Assembly (NCBI GenBank): GCA_035079385.1
Contig: JAVHKY010000011.1
Location: 10,372,001 to 10,436,000 of the forward strand
Direction: 5' to 3'
DNA: 64,000 nucleotides
DNA from: Aspidiotus rigidus
Taxonomy: Eukaryota > Arthropoda > Insecta > Hemiptera > Diaspididae
Of the stretch, positions 46,469-57,700 are shown piece by piece. The notes beneath the pieces were generated by a model, which worked only from the letters and a program-made list of their open reading frames with translations, searched no databases and had not been told where the DNA came from. The position numbers and the translations under genes were made by a program. The stretch's first letter is position 1; each line of letters starts with the position of its first letter.

Positions 46469-47165
46469 CCTGTACCGCCTCCCCTCATTGTTTTCCAGCA
46501 CGTCAAAGAATCAAAACATACCTGGATGTTTTCTCATCAACTTGATCCAGCGGATTTGGTATAACCAAGCAGAGCATCAGCATGCATTTTGTGTACGAAC
46601 GTTCGTTTTTCGCGAATACTTACCCAGACTATATAATTGTGCTTCATTTTCTTTTCGAATATAGCCTACGATACGAGTAAGACGTTCTAATGTGTAGTCT
46701 ATCAAATAGTGCTTAATTTGCGTTTTTCTTTTTTCCTCTTTTCGTTGAATTAATCACGTATATTTACAGTGCGAATATTACGTTCACTTTTATCCTACTG
46801 TTTCGTTTCGATTCTCGCGACACGAATCTGTACTTAGTTTACTTACTCATACCTTATCTTTAAGTGTGCATTCTCATCTTAATTACCGTCATTCATCTGT
46901 GGATGTCATCTTAGACCAACTTGTATTGCTACTACAGCTAGACTTCTTGTTTTTTACTATGTTTTTTGGGTATAAATGAGTCAAAGTGAAGCTTGAGTGT
47001 GCTATGCTGAAAATTGGGTTGATTCAAGTTTAAAAAATTACATTTGCTGATTGAAGTTGGATGTCGCCTATTTTAGGTGTGGATGTCACTTCCTAGGTAC
47101 CTAGGTACACTTTTTAGTTGATCCTACCGTTATTTGTTAATTGATGACACAGCATAGATTAAATT
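46469..47165. other. 3' flank of the cargo gene, nothing recognised
   Basis: AT-rich sequence without a supported frame. It may contain the cargo gene's 3' UTR; no clear AATAAA was tied to it. Confidence 0.4.
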
Positions 47166-47660
47166 TCGGATAGTGATATTTCTGGATGGGCATGTTTCTC
47201 ATCTTTCGCTCGAATTATCGAAAATACTACAAGGAACATCAGATCCATCTTGTTTCATTGTTTCCCCATGCTGCGCATATTCTTGCAAGAACCTATGGAT
47301 GTAGATACGTTTTTCGTGCTCTGAATGCTTTTTAGATTCGTTCAGTCAGCAACTTCAAATTTGAAAAGTCTGCGATAACACTACCAAAATCGGAGTTTGC
47401 GACTTTATTGAAGGAAGCTTTAGAAGAGATTTTGGTTATCTGCGTCATAAATGGATTCAAAAAATGTGGTCTGTTTCCGTTTCAATTGATAAATGTGAAC
47501 AAATCAAAGAGTAAATCGTTGAAGTCTTGTAAGAATGTTCATAAAAAACCTGAATGTATCTATCTTCATACGAACGCCACCGTTTTCTTGATTTTATTCA
47601 GAACACCGTGGGAAAATCGAAAATTGATACATTCAAAAGAAATGCTTGCTTTGTAGAAGA
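47165..47660 (+). pseudogene. pogo/Tigger-type DDE transposase remnant
   Basis: Across shifted frames it reads as the C-terminal part of a DDE_1 (PF03184) transposase: LDGHVSHLSLELSK, then a decayed SLFPHAAHIL and DVxxFxVFRALNAF. The end is KEALEEILVICVINGFKKCGLFPFQ, the usual 'GFkkcGlfPf' end block. No terminal repeats were located. A further nested insertion in the Polinton. Confidence 0.6.
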
Positions 47661-48652
47661 TGAATCGTTGTTCCAAATTTGGAAAAAATATTATCATTAT
47701 TATTATTATTAGGAATATTATAGTGCCCCTCAACAGCTACAAGAGTCAATTACAGAGGTGCACTGACTACGTAGTGCTTATTGCTCTTTTTCATTCAAGT
47801 CATGCGCCACTAGCCGAGTAGTCTATTATGTACTCTGAGTGCAGCTGTCTGATAGCTCTGACAGCGATCCATGTAAAGTATCTTCTTTCATTGATACCAA
47901 TTTCTATGAAATACAATGAAAATTCAGAAAATGCTACGAACAGAATGTGCGTTCTTCTCACACACGCGTTCCTCAAATCATGATTTTAGAAAACATTCGA
48001 CAGAGTTTATCCATGCATGATAGGGTGCCTGAACGTTTGTGTACATTTTGAAAAAGTTCAATGACTAAGCCAAAATTTTTTGAGCCTGGATGTTTGTTCA
48101 CTTTTTAAAAACTTGAATACTAAGTCAAGATTTTTTGAGCCTGAGTGTTCTGAAATTTTTTTAGCCTGAACATTTGAGTTTGATGACCGAGTGTCCTTGC
48201 TAAATATTGGTAATAAATTATGCCTGAACGTTCGTGAGTGTTGAAAAATTTCTTTCTGGAGATTCTACCTCTTTTCAACGAAAAAAAAAAAAAGAACCGA
48301 CGACGTAATGCTGGAAAGAAATTCGCGTGTACGTACAGTAGGTACAGTAAGTACAGTATTCGGTCGCACGTGAAAAGTACAGTAGACAATTAGAAATACC
48401 AAGTTTTTCACATTAAAAAATTTTTTTGTTGTGTCCTGGACGTCCTTTGTATGGAAAAAAAGAAAAAAAAAGATGTGTCTTTTTCACGAAAAACTTGTGT
48501 GTTGACGAGGTGGAAATAAAAAACTGTTGAAAATTATCATTCTGAGTGTGAAAACGTCACACGTCGACGTGATGGAAAAAAAATTGCTGAAATTGATTCT
48601 TTTGGGATTCAATATGAATTTTTCCAGGGTGTATCATCATACATCCCGAAAT
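47661..48652. other. Polinton right subterminal region, no gene
   Basis: 47884-47945 is the inverted partner of 34613-34672. 48040-48200 has two to three units of an ACTAAGCCAAGATTTTTTGAGCCTG repeat that recurs outside the element at 50670-50975. Near 48430-48455 lies an inverted match to 33926-33945. No gene. Confidence 0.6.
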
Positions 48653-49520
48653 AAAAGCAGGGTCTACCATCATAGCCCCTACACTATTTATTTACTACTA
48701 ATAAGGCTAAATATTGGTAATAAATTTTGCCTGAACGTTTGTGAGCGTTGAAAAAATCATAGGTAGTGAATTTGCCTATTTTAGAGGATAATTTTTGGGG
48801 CAATATCTAGGGCCAAATTATAGGAGTATAATTTCTGTAAAAATAATATCAATTTGGACAGATTTGAGATTGTCCAGATAAGTGTCCTGGACGTCCTTAC
48901 ATGGTAAAAATTTTTCCTGTGTACCTATACCTTGTCAAAAAGAAAATCTGTCAAATAAAGCTTGAATAAGGCTAAATAATGGTAATCAATTATGCCTGAA
49001 CGTTTATGAGCGTTGAAAAAATCATAGGTAAAGGATTTACCTTATTTATTGTATTTTAGAGAATAAATTTTGGAGGTCAAATTGTAGGATTGTAATTTTT
49101 GGTGAGAATGATATCAATTCGGACAAATTTGATGGTGTCCAGATAAGTGTCCTGGACGTACAGAGTTGTAAATTTTTTTTGTCATTTTTAAGGGTGAAGT
49201 TTTTTGAATCATAGTGCTATTGACAAATTTTACTGTGTACCTACCTAGGTGAAAATGATATGAGTCTTGTGGTGACAGTAACTTCAGTCAAATAAAGTCT
49301 AAAATCAGCTAAATACTGGTAATAAATTTTGCCTGAACGTTTGTGAGCATTGAAAAAATTATAGGCAGTGAATTTACCTTATTTAATGTATTCTAGAGAA
49401 TAAATTTTGGGCAATATTTTAGGTCAAATTGTAGTAGTGTAATTTCTGTAAAAATAATATCAATTTGGACAGATTTGACGGTGTCCACATAAGTGTCCTG
49501 GACGTCCTTTGTATACTACT
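48653..49520 (-). repeat. Polinton right terminal inverted repeat (868 bp)
   Basis: Inverted partner of 32882-33749, ending ...GTATACTACT at 49520. It has the same three internal direct repeats in reverse order. Confidence 0.93.
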
Positions 49521-49526
49521 GTAAAG
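49521..49526. repeat. Right target-site duplication GTAAAG
   Basis: Hexamer immediately after the right TIR, identical to 32876-32881. Confidence 0.92.
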
Positions 49527-50460
49527 TTACTTAAATTTCATTATAAACTCTTGTGAAAAAAAACAGGCACGGAAAAACCGTGCATGACTCTGAATATTAA
49601 CATTTCTGAAGAGTTTTTCAGGTCCGTGTCACCAGCCCCGCCCCTCATATCTCATGATATAAGGGTAGTACAAAAAAATAAGGGTGGGTACAATGAAGTA
49701 CAAATGGAGTACAAATTATTGAATCCATTTCCGACCCAAAAGCAACAAAAGGGGGGGGGGGGTTGGCGACATGGACCTGAGTTTTTCAATAGTGTTTTAA
49801 CATTTTTTAACTGTTATTTCAAAAAGTTAAATATGAAGATTTTTGGATAAAACATGTGTGAAAATATATGAAAATTTTTAAGATTTAGAATTTCTTATAA
49901 AAATATATGAGAATTCTTGACTTCTTAAATTTATTCTAAAATTGATATAAATTGATATAAAATGTATGAAAACTTTTTAAGTCTCCAAATTTCTTTTAGA
50001 AATAATACGAATGTACAAAAATTGATATAAATTGTATACAAAATGTATAAAAATTCATGACTCCTTAAATTTCTATTAGAATTGATATAAATTGATATAA
50101 AATGTATAAAAATTTTTAATCTTTTAAATTTCTATCAAAATCTTCAACTATTTTATAAGCTTCTGATGCTGATATTGGTTTAACAAAAGTAAAGCTTTTA
50201 TACAACTTTTTATAATCATTATAATTATTCAATTTTGGAATTATCATTCCTTCTTTATGTTTAACAAATATTTCATCAAAATTAGTTTCTTCTGTAACAT
50301 CTATAAGGAGACAATCTTCAGCTATATAACATGTTTTATTATCAATCATTTTAATTCCACGTTTTAATTCATCGTCTTCTTTATATTTTCTTATATTATA
50401 TAAATATTAATTTTTATTTTAATAATAATATTTTCTATGAAATTGAATTTTGTGTGAATC
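49527..50460. mobile_element. Older Polinton remnant, right part (tentative)
   Basis: Strongly AT-rich sequence continuing across the insertion site from 31220-32881. It has repeated phrases such as AAATTGATATAAA(A) at 49930-50110 and one compact minus-strand frame at 50116-50349. Assignment rests on context: similar base composition and small compact ORFs. No terminal repeat was found. Confidence 0.35.
50116..50349 (-). CDS. Small unrecognised ORF (77 aa)
   Basis: ATG at 50349 and a compact hydrophilic product (YIAEDCLLIDVTEE near the start, VEDFDRNLKD at the end). It has the same size and composition as the small ORFs at 31727-32549, so it may belong to the older Polinton. No domain recognised. 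Confidence 0.35.
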   Translation of the reverse strand: MIDNKTCYIAEDCLLIDVTEETNFDEIFVKHKEGMIIPKLNNYNDYKKLYKSFTFVKPISASEAYKIVEDFDRNLKD

Positions 50461-50669
50461 AAATCAACTACTTTTTCATCTAAAGAATGCATATTTATAT
50501 ATTTGATTTATAATTTCATTTTAAACTTTTTTGAAAAATAAAAGTTAGTACAATTTTGACTAAATAAAACGAGCAAAGATAAATCTTCACTTGGAAAAAG
50601 TTAGCACATTTTGTACTTCTAAAATATCATGAGAAATTTTTCAGCTAAATGAGTAAGTGGGGTGAACAG

Positions 50670-50975
50670 CCGCCTTTTAAAAAGTTCATCAACTAAGCCA
50701 AGATTTTTTGAGCCTGAACGTAATTAACACAATTTGTGTCTTTTAAAAAGTTCGTCAACTAAACCAAGATTTTTTGAGCCTGAATGATATTTGCATGTTT
50801 TGTGCCCTTTAAAAAATTTGTCAACGTAGCCAAGATTTTTTTGAGCCTGATTGTAATTGGTACAAGTTGTGTCTTTTAAAAAGTTTGTCAACTAAGCCAA
50901 GATTTTTTTGAGCCTGAATGTAATTGGTACAAGTTGTGTCTTTTAAAAAGTTCGTCAACTAAACCACAATTTTAA
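50670..50975. repeat. Tandem repeat of about 66-bp units
   Basis: Five units with TTTTAAAAAGTTCGTCAACT and CCAAGATTTTTTGAGCCTGA. Related units lie inside the right end of the Polinton at 48040-48200, which links the two regions by descent. Confidence 0.85.
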
Positions 50976-51037
50976 ACAAATGGGATGAACAACCGTCTAA
51001 AATAATTGAAGGATTTTCTAGCTGGATTGGGTTGTAA

Positions 51038-51080
51038 AAGCTTAGTAGTAATGGGGGTCTTGGGTTCAAGACCCGTCATT
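51038..51080 (+). other. tRNA-like B box, possible SINE remnant
   Basis: GGTTCAAGACC at 51063-51073 is a perfect RNA polymerase III B box. It is preceded at short distance by GCTTAGTAGTAAT, which resembles an A box. The spacing is too short and no cloverleaf forms, so it is at most a truncated tRNA-derived element. Confidence 0.25.
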
Positions 51081-51719
51081 AACTTACACACTTCTTGCAT
51101 CAAACTAACAGAACTCGTTACCTCCTTAAAAAGGGTAGCCGTGCCATTTCTTGGTGGCTGAGGGGCAACACATGATATCAGAATTTCCAATTTCCACCAC
51201 TTATTTGATTGACATATTTTATCTTTCTATCAAGACCCACCTTCAAATACAAAAAATATACAAATACAAATCATAAAAAATTGTAGCGGATATCGAGAAG
51301 CACAGTTGGATCGCCACTAATTAAAAAGCTGATGAGAAGAATTTTATATAGGCACGGTATCCTCATGTGATTGGCTAATGCTAAAAGCTACTCAGACTCA
51401 ACAAATTTGAGAGATGGAAGAAGCATACGGAAGAGCTAGCTCCACGTCCAAGTGTTCTTAGTTGACGAACTTTGTACATCAAATACTTCCTGAGTGATTG
51501 ATAAGTGAGTGGTGAAGTCCACTTAGTTGTTACCTCATAATTCTTTTCAAACTCAATGGATTTGAGTGATCGACAAGGATTCATAAAAAGCTTGATTTAA
51601 CGAGTGTTTTCAGATCTTACAACCAGCATAGTGGGATTATAAGAGCCTGAAATATAGGTAATCAAATTCATAGAACTCAACCTTACCTTTCAAGACTATT
51701 TCAAATATATATGTCAGAC
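51080..51719. other. Intergenic, nothing recognised
   Basis: No supported gene or repeat beyond short AT runs. Confidence 0.4.
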
Positions 51720-53235
51720 TCGGAGGTACATTATGCAATCTCGTTCTTACCCTACTTGGTACGAGCTCAGAGATGCCCAGACCAACCGGCTGTCTCTTGT
51801 GTAAACGATTCAGGAAGCACCGGCGCTGTGATGCTGATTCGCTCATGTACTTGCGGCATGTACCTTTATCTGCGAGTTTTAGAGCAACGCTAACTACACA
51901 AAATGGTCGCGTGCACGGCGTGCGTTCTTACATCTCCTGCCTTAGAAGGATGCACCACCAGAGATGAATAAATGGGGCTGATCATTTACCGGTGCTTTAA
52001 GTCTTGCCGGCACTCCTCTTTCTTCCAACACCCAAATTCTTTATGGATTTGTAAGACACAGATAGGTAATTGTCACACAAACTTGTCCTTAACCCGGACT
52101 CTCAGAGGCAACCAAAACCACTGACTATCATTTGTCTACACAGGAAAAAAACTTTAAATTAAGAGGCCCCAGCGCTGCAATGCTCGGCTGTTAATATAAT
52201 TATGTACTTGCAAATCGTATTTTTATCTGCGAGTTTTAGTGCAACAATACCTAAACAAAATGGTCGTCCTAACTGTGCACTTTTTTATCGTTCTCCAGCT
52301 GACAAGGATCTGCCACCAGAGAACAATGACGGGGTGGTCATTTACCACTGCTCTATACCTTGCCGGCATTCTGTTTTCCCCGACATCCAAACTTTGTTTG
52401 GGGTGCTGGCTTCTTAATTTATAAGGCTCACAGGTTTTTCATGCGAACTTGTTCTCACCCTGCTTTATAGTAGCTCTGAGGTGACCGGAACAACCAAATG
52501 TCACTTGTTTACGCGGGAACAAAACTCTAAAATAAATCAAGGAGCACCGGCACTTTAACGCTTGGCTACTTTTGTACTCGCGACTTGTACTTCTATCTGC
52601 GAGTTTTAGTGTAACGCTACCTGCTTAATATGGTCGTGCGAACGACTGCCTTCTTACTCCTCTCCCTTTTAGGAGAGTGCACTACCAGAAAAGGTAAAAC
52701 GTGAAAAATAGCTTGACTGGATGGTATTTTCAATAATAATTTATTAGAATTTCACGGTTCTGCCGTCTACAAATAATATGAAAAAAATTTCATCCTCTGA
52801 TGATGTAGGACGTAGCCTACAAAACGTCAGATTTTTTTTAAATATTATATTATTTGGGGATGGCAGAGCCGTGAAATTCTAATAAATTTCTACCAGAAAA
52901 GAATGGTAACTGATCCCATGACTTTCCGGAGTTATTTTTCCCCGAAACCGCGTTCGCTTCTCAATTTTCAAGACTCAGAGTTTTTTCATACAAACTTGTT
53001 CTTACCCCGCTTTATATCAGCCCACAGGTGACCAGAACAACGAACTGCCACTTGTCTATAAGAGAACAAAAACGCTTCAAAGCGAGGTAAGACCTTTGAG
53101 TCGGCTGCTTATACGCACTTGCGACTCGTACGTTTATCTGCGAGTTCTAGTGCAACGCTATCTACATAAAATGGTCGTAAAAACGATGTGAGCGTTTTTT
53201 CGTGTATATTAGCTCGTCTGCGTTCCCTTGGATCT
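51720..53235. repeat. Four degenerate tandem units, about 360-540 bp
   Basis: The phrase TTTATCTGCGAGTTTTAG with following GCAACGCTA and AAAATGGTCG recurs near 51870, 52230, 52600 and 53130. Between these come shared stretches on CTTGCCGGCATTC and ACTTGTTCTTACCC. The third unit is longer because of a foldback insertion at 52736-52889. Confidence 0.8.
52736..52889. mobile_element. Small foldback MITE (about 150 bp)
   Basis: Nearly palindromic: AATTTATTAGAATTTCACGG on the left and its complement CCGTGAAATTCTAATAAATT on the right, arms of about 48 bp. It sits inside a tandem repeat unit that lacks it elsewhere, so it is an insertion. No coding. Confidence 0.75.
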
Positions 53236-54780
53236 TCAGGCAAATAGTGACATTAAATCTGCAAACGCTACCTACTATCTATTTGCACTGCCTGTGAGAA
53301 TCCTGAACCCACCCGTTCTACGATTTCCTGCAAGGTCAGCGAATATTTTTCCGAAATGACTTCTCACACTGTGAATTTTCTTATAATATACATGGAGAGA
53401 TATTTCATATCCTTGTACACCACTCGCAGAAGAACGGCGTAGTGAGAATTCACACAAGGAAAAGAATAGCTCTAGCCGGTTTATCAGTTGAGTCAAGGTC
53501 AAACAAATGGAATACTCAATAATTATGGTAAACGATTACTACACACATCTCATTTTTTCAATATCCCCTCTCAAAGGTCCCAATTTTTCCAAGCTCCTTC
53601 CCTTTCAGAACATCAAAATTTTTCAGAGTCTCCTCTTGATATGTGTAACATGATGGTAGGACTTTTCTCAAATACCTAAATTAGATTGTAACTTTCGAAC
53701 TTTGCAGAACCACAATTTGCCGGAGAGACGATAGTTTTTCTTAGCAACATCCCAACTAGTTCTCCGTTATTGACGTACGTAAGAATCTGCCAAAAGGAGG
53801 AAACCTGTTAGGAAGCAAATCCAATGAGAATTGAAGATCCGGAGAAAAAATCCAGACAATAGAATACACATCAGACGTGAAGCAAGAATCGAAATCGAAA
53901 GATAGGTACCCATGAAACGTTGAAGCGGGACCTGACAAGACGTTAGATGAAATCAGAGTTACTCAGCAAAGAGATTGCTTGACTCTGAGATAAGAACGTA
54001 AGCGAAAATTTCATCGCAGAATTATAGTGGAGGAAAGAAAATAGAAGTCGTAAATTAAGGAAAGCAAATATCTGGAATTAACAAAACTGAAGACGGTAAT
54101 GAAGAACAGTACAAAAATTTTAAATTACTGTATTTACTAATTTCACTTCACTCGTAAAACAATACAATGGTTGGTCAACATAATGTACCTATACAATAAC
54201 AAACAAAATTGTGGATACAAATTAAATTCCTTGAGACATTTCAGTGTAAGAGGAATTGCCAGCTGAAGTTTGTTACTAACCGGTATCAGAAGACGACTAG
54301 AGACGTCAATCTGTAAAACAAATCTTGCAAAAATTACACATTTACATATTAAGAGGTCTCCAAAAGCAATTTTTTATTCTACCTTTGACAAAATTATGAG
54401 GTTTAGCGAGGCGAGTTGGCTGGGTATTCATCAAATTTGGAAAACTATTCCAAATGCGTAGCTCACGATACGTAAAGATAAGGAAGCAACGATTAGCCAA
54501 AAAAATGTTCTCACGAAAACATGCATCCAATATAATCTAGAAAAAAACAAAATACTTGAACAATTGTACTATTATTTGGTTTTATAAGATATGTTCTTCT
54601 CATACATTTAAGTCGAAGGTCGAAATCTTTATACTTCCACTCAGGGAGCAACGTACAGCATTCAACATTCTTTGCAAATGCGATATGCGAGGTATAAAAA
54701 TGCTTTGGAAAGGGTTAAAATTACGCCAGCTTCTAAAATTGGACTAATGCGCTCATACTCATAAGACGAAATCAGCCCGA
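53236..54780. other. Intergenic, nothing recognised
   Basis: Only short frames without known products and no clear repeat family. The last few hundred bases may be the leader of the following Penelope-like element. Confidence 0.4.
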
Positions 54781-57700
54781 CATTATTAATATTAATGAGG
54801 TGAGTAGAAGGGATTCCTCCATCACTCATATTGTTTTTCTTTCTACGTTCATTCGCTTCGGTCTTCGTCCTAAATTTATTGCTTTTAAACTTCGTGCTAC
54901 TATCTACAACTAATCGACTTCCGCAATGGGCGAGTAAGAAAGTGCTCGAAAAAGGCACGCAAATCGTGATAAAGCCTCATCTATTGCCTATCGTGCTTCA
55001 CACAAAAGGTGTCGAAAATGTCTCCTGAGGATTACGACGACTTAATGCGCCACTGTGCTTCAAAAGAGCGCTCTCTCTCCACCGCTCTTCGCACCAGGAA
55101 ATTGAAGAAACTCGAACGACTCACAGCCGATATTTCTCTCCCTTCTCCACCCCCCGTGGAACGAGACAATACCATCACACGGCTTCAACTGGCTGACTCC
55201 TTTATAAACCAAACTGACATCCATTTCTCTGGCAAGGAACTAGAGCTTCTGAAAATGGAACGGGAATTTGCTCTACCTCCGAGACCGAAAGTCAATAAGT
55301 TGGAAGCAATCTTGTTAGCCGATATTGTCTCCGCCGTTAGCGTCGACAATATACGATAAAAAAATTGTGTAAGTGCGGTCTCTGCCAATCCCCGTCCTCA
55401 ATTTAACCTCTTCCGCCCCATATCTCAAAAGTTGAAAACGAACAATAGCGTCCTCGTGAAAGGTGATAAAGGTGAGGCTCTTATCGCTTTGTCGTCTTCC
55501 GAGTATCATAACAAAATGTCGTTCTTTCTTCATTCGTCTGGTTTTGTCCCATCAACGCTTAGTTACAACTCTCATACTCTAAATATAAGACGTGTTGTCG
55601 TTTCCTCCCAGTTCATCCTTTCTGGCAAGAAAGCCCGTGACCCCGTCCTAGTGATGAACCCTTCGTCCTTGCGCCTCTACGGTCAGCTCAAAACGCATAG
55701 GCCTAATCTTCTTAACGGCCTTGCCATCGCTTCTTGTACTGATGCTTCTTACAAGCTGTCTCGTTTTAAACAAGAAAGAGGAATACTCCGACGTGGAGTA
55801 AAAAAATGCAAACCGCAGAAAAACCAACTGTCTCGTTTTCTTAGCCGATTTCTCCCCGCAACACACGATCTAGAATTCCTCGGATCTCGTCTCAACAATG
55901 GGAAACTCCGAGTTTCCCCTAGACTAGCTTCTTTCGATGTGTCTGGCACGTACCCCTGCATACTGGTTACTTTACATGCTTGATCGTCTATCTTCCCGCA
56001 ACATCGACCCTGATATTGTTTCTGAATTTCAAGTTCTCGTCTCCTTATGTTTGACTCACAATACTGTCTCTATCAGGTCACTATTTACGAATTTCCTGAT
56101 GGCCTACCTATGACCGTTCCCCTCTCCTCGCTAGTTGCTCGAATCTAATCTGCTCTCTAACCCTCTCTTTCCTCAACTTCACATCCTCACCTGGCTAAGA
56201 TACGTAGACGACATTCGCATTCTCTGTATTTGGAATGGTTCCGTACCTGAACTTGAGTCTCTCCTCACCTTCCTCACTTCCCTGTAACCCGATAAACCAA
56301 ATCGACCATCACTATATGGTCGTACGACTGAAAAAAAATGGTACCATCAGAAAATGGTTGAGTAAATTATTGAGATGAATCGACCAAATTTTGTCTATTC
56401 ATTTCAGTTGATTCTTGGTCTGATATTATTCCTACTAAATTTTGATCATAATTTTTGGTTGATTTTTGATCACTATGCGGAGTACGCATTTCGACCCATT
56501 TTTTGGGCGTTATATTGTCAATACAGAATGGAATTTTTCCTTGTTTCTTAGTCTAAAATTAATAATATTGTATTTATTACTCAATTTTGACTCAGATTTC
56601 TAGTCGATTTCTGGGCACATATTTTGGGAGTTACCTTGATCCATTTTGAGTAGATTTTTCCTCAACATCTACTAATATTTTAACTCTTTTTTTTTGGTCT
56701 ATTCTCGTGCAAACGGCAGTCACTCATTTTTACCCAAAATTTCCAGTCGATTTCTTTGGAATGAATCAACTGTCATATTGCTCGCAAGCTCGCAGATAAG
56801 TAAAGATATTTAGAATAAAATTTAAAATTTAAAAATTAGTATTCTTAATAAAGAAATTGTTCAATAAATGAAGATATTCTACTAATCATGAAAATATTAG
56901 GTTTATATAATTATCCAATTTAAGGAATTCCAAGAGGGATAATTAATGAATATAATTTCTTTTTAATTTTAATTTCATATCAATTTTATTTTTTCAAATT
57001 AAATTTCAACTTTATTTAATAAGTTCATAGTATAATATTCTCTTGAACAAATAAAGATCTTATTTAAATTTTCTTCATATAGTTGATTTAACTAAAATTA
57101 TTAATTCTGTTTTTCAGAAGTATTTATTATTATCAATTTTCAGCAATTATAAAAATTATTATAAAACAACTAAAACAATTGAAATTAAATAACTTTTTAT
57201 ATCTCATTCAATTTATTTAATATATTTGATCCTTTAAATGAGAATTAAATTATTTAATAATTTCAATGATTTTAAATAATATTTAAAACTTGTAATCATA
57301 TTGAACCAGAATGATATTTTTCATTTTTTTGTTCAATTTTATATTCAATTAATAAGAAATTATTAGATTTATTTATGAAAAATAAAAAAATTATTAAAAA
57401 ATAATTTTTTAAAAAATTAATTTAAATAATAAACCTACATAAATTAAATTGATAAAAATTAATTTTATAAATAATAAATTGATAAAGAATAATAATAATT
57501 ATAATTATTATCATACCAATTAAATTATAATAATTAATTTTAAAATTAAAATAATAATGTACGAATTTTATAAAATAAATTTGAATAAATAGATACACAT
57601 AATATTTAGATTCATTTTAAAAAATTATTCGAATTAAATGATTCAATTTTAATTGGTATAAGTCCATGATAAATTCCACAAATTTCTGGACATTGTCCAT

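Larger units (their letters stand above)
32882..49520. mobile_element. Polinton/Maverick DNA transposon (16.6 kb, with nested insertions)
   Basis: Bounded by 868-bp terminal inverted repeats that start AGTAGTATAC and by a perfect 6-bp duplication GTAAAG. It encodes a protein-primed family-B DNA polymerase on the minus strand (disrupted) and a zinc-ribbon-like frame. It also encodes a large AAA-ATPase-like/nuclease-like cargo gene on the plus strand. No integrase, FtsK-type packaging ATPase, cysteine protease or capsid gene was recognised, so it is either degraded or has had its virion module replaced. Nested inside are a 2.8-kb TIR transposon (39386-42194), an inverted Penelope pair within that, and a DDE transposase remnant at 47170-47660. 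Excluding the 2.8-kb insertion, its length is about 13.8 kb. Confidence 0.93.

Noticed and set aside
50670..50975. Regularly spaced repeats as a CRISPR array
   Set aside because: Units are tandem and contiguous, the spacers are themselves repeats, and the genome is eukaryotic.
53275..53502. 75-codon minus-strand frame ending GNRRTGGFRILTGSANR
   Set aside because: No recognisable domain, no splice partners, and it overlaps the end of a tandem repeat region.
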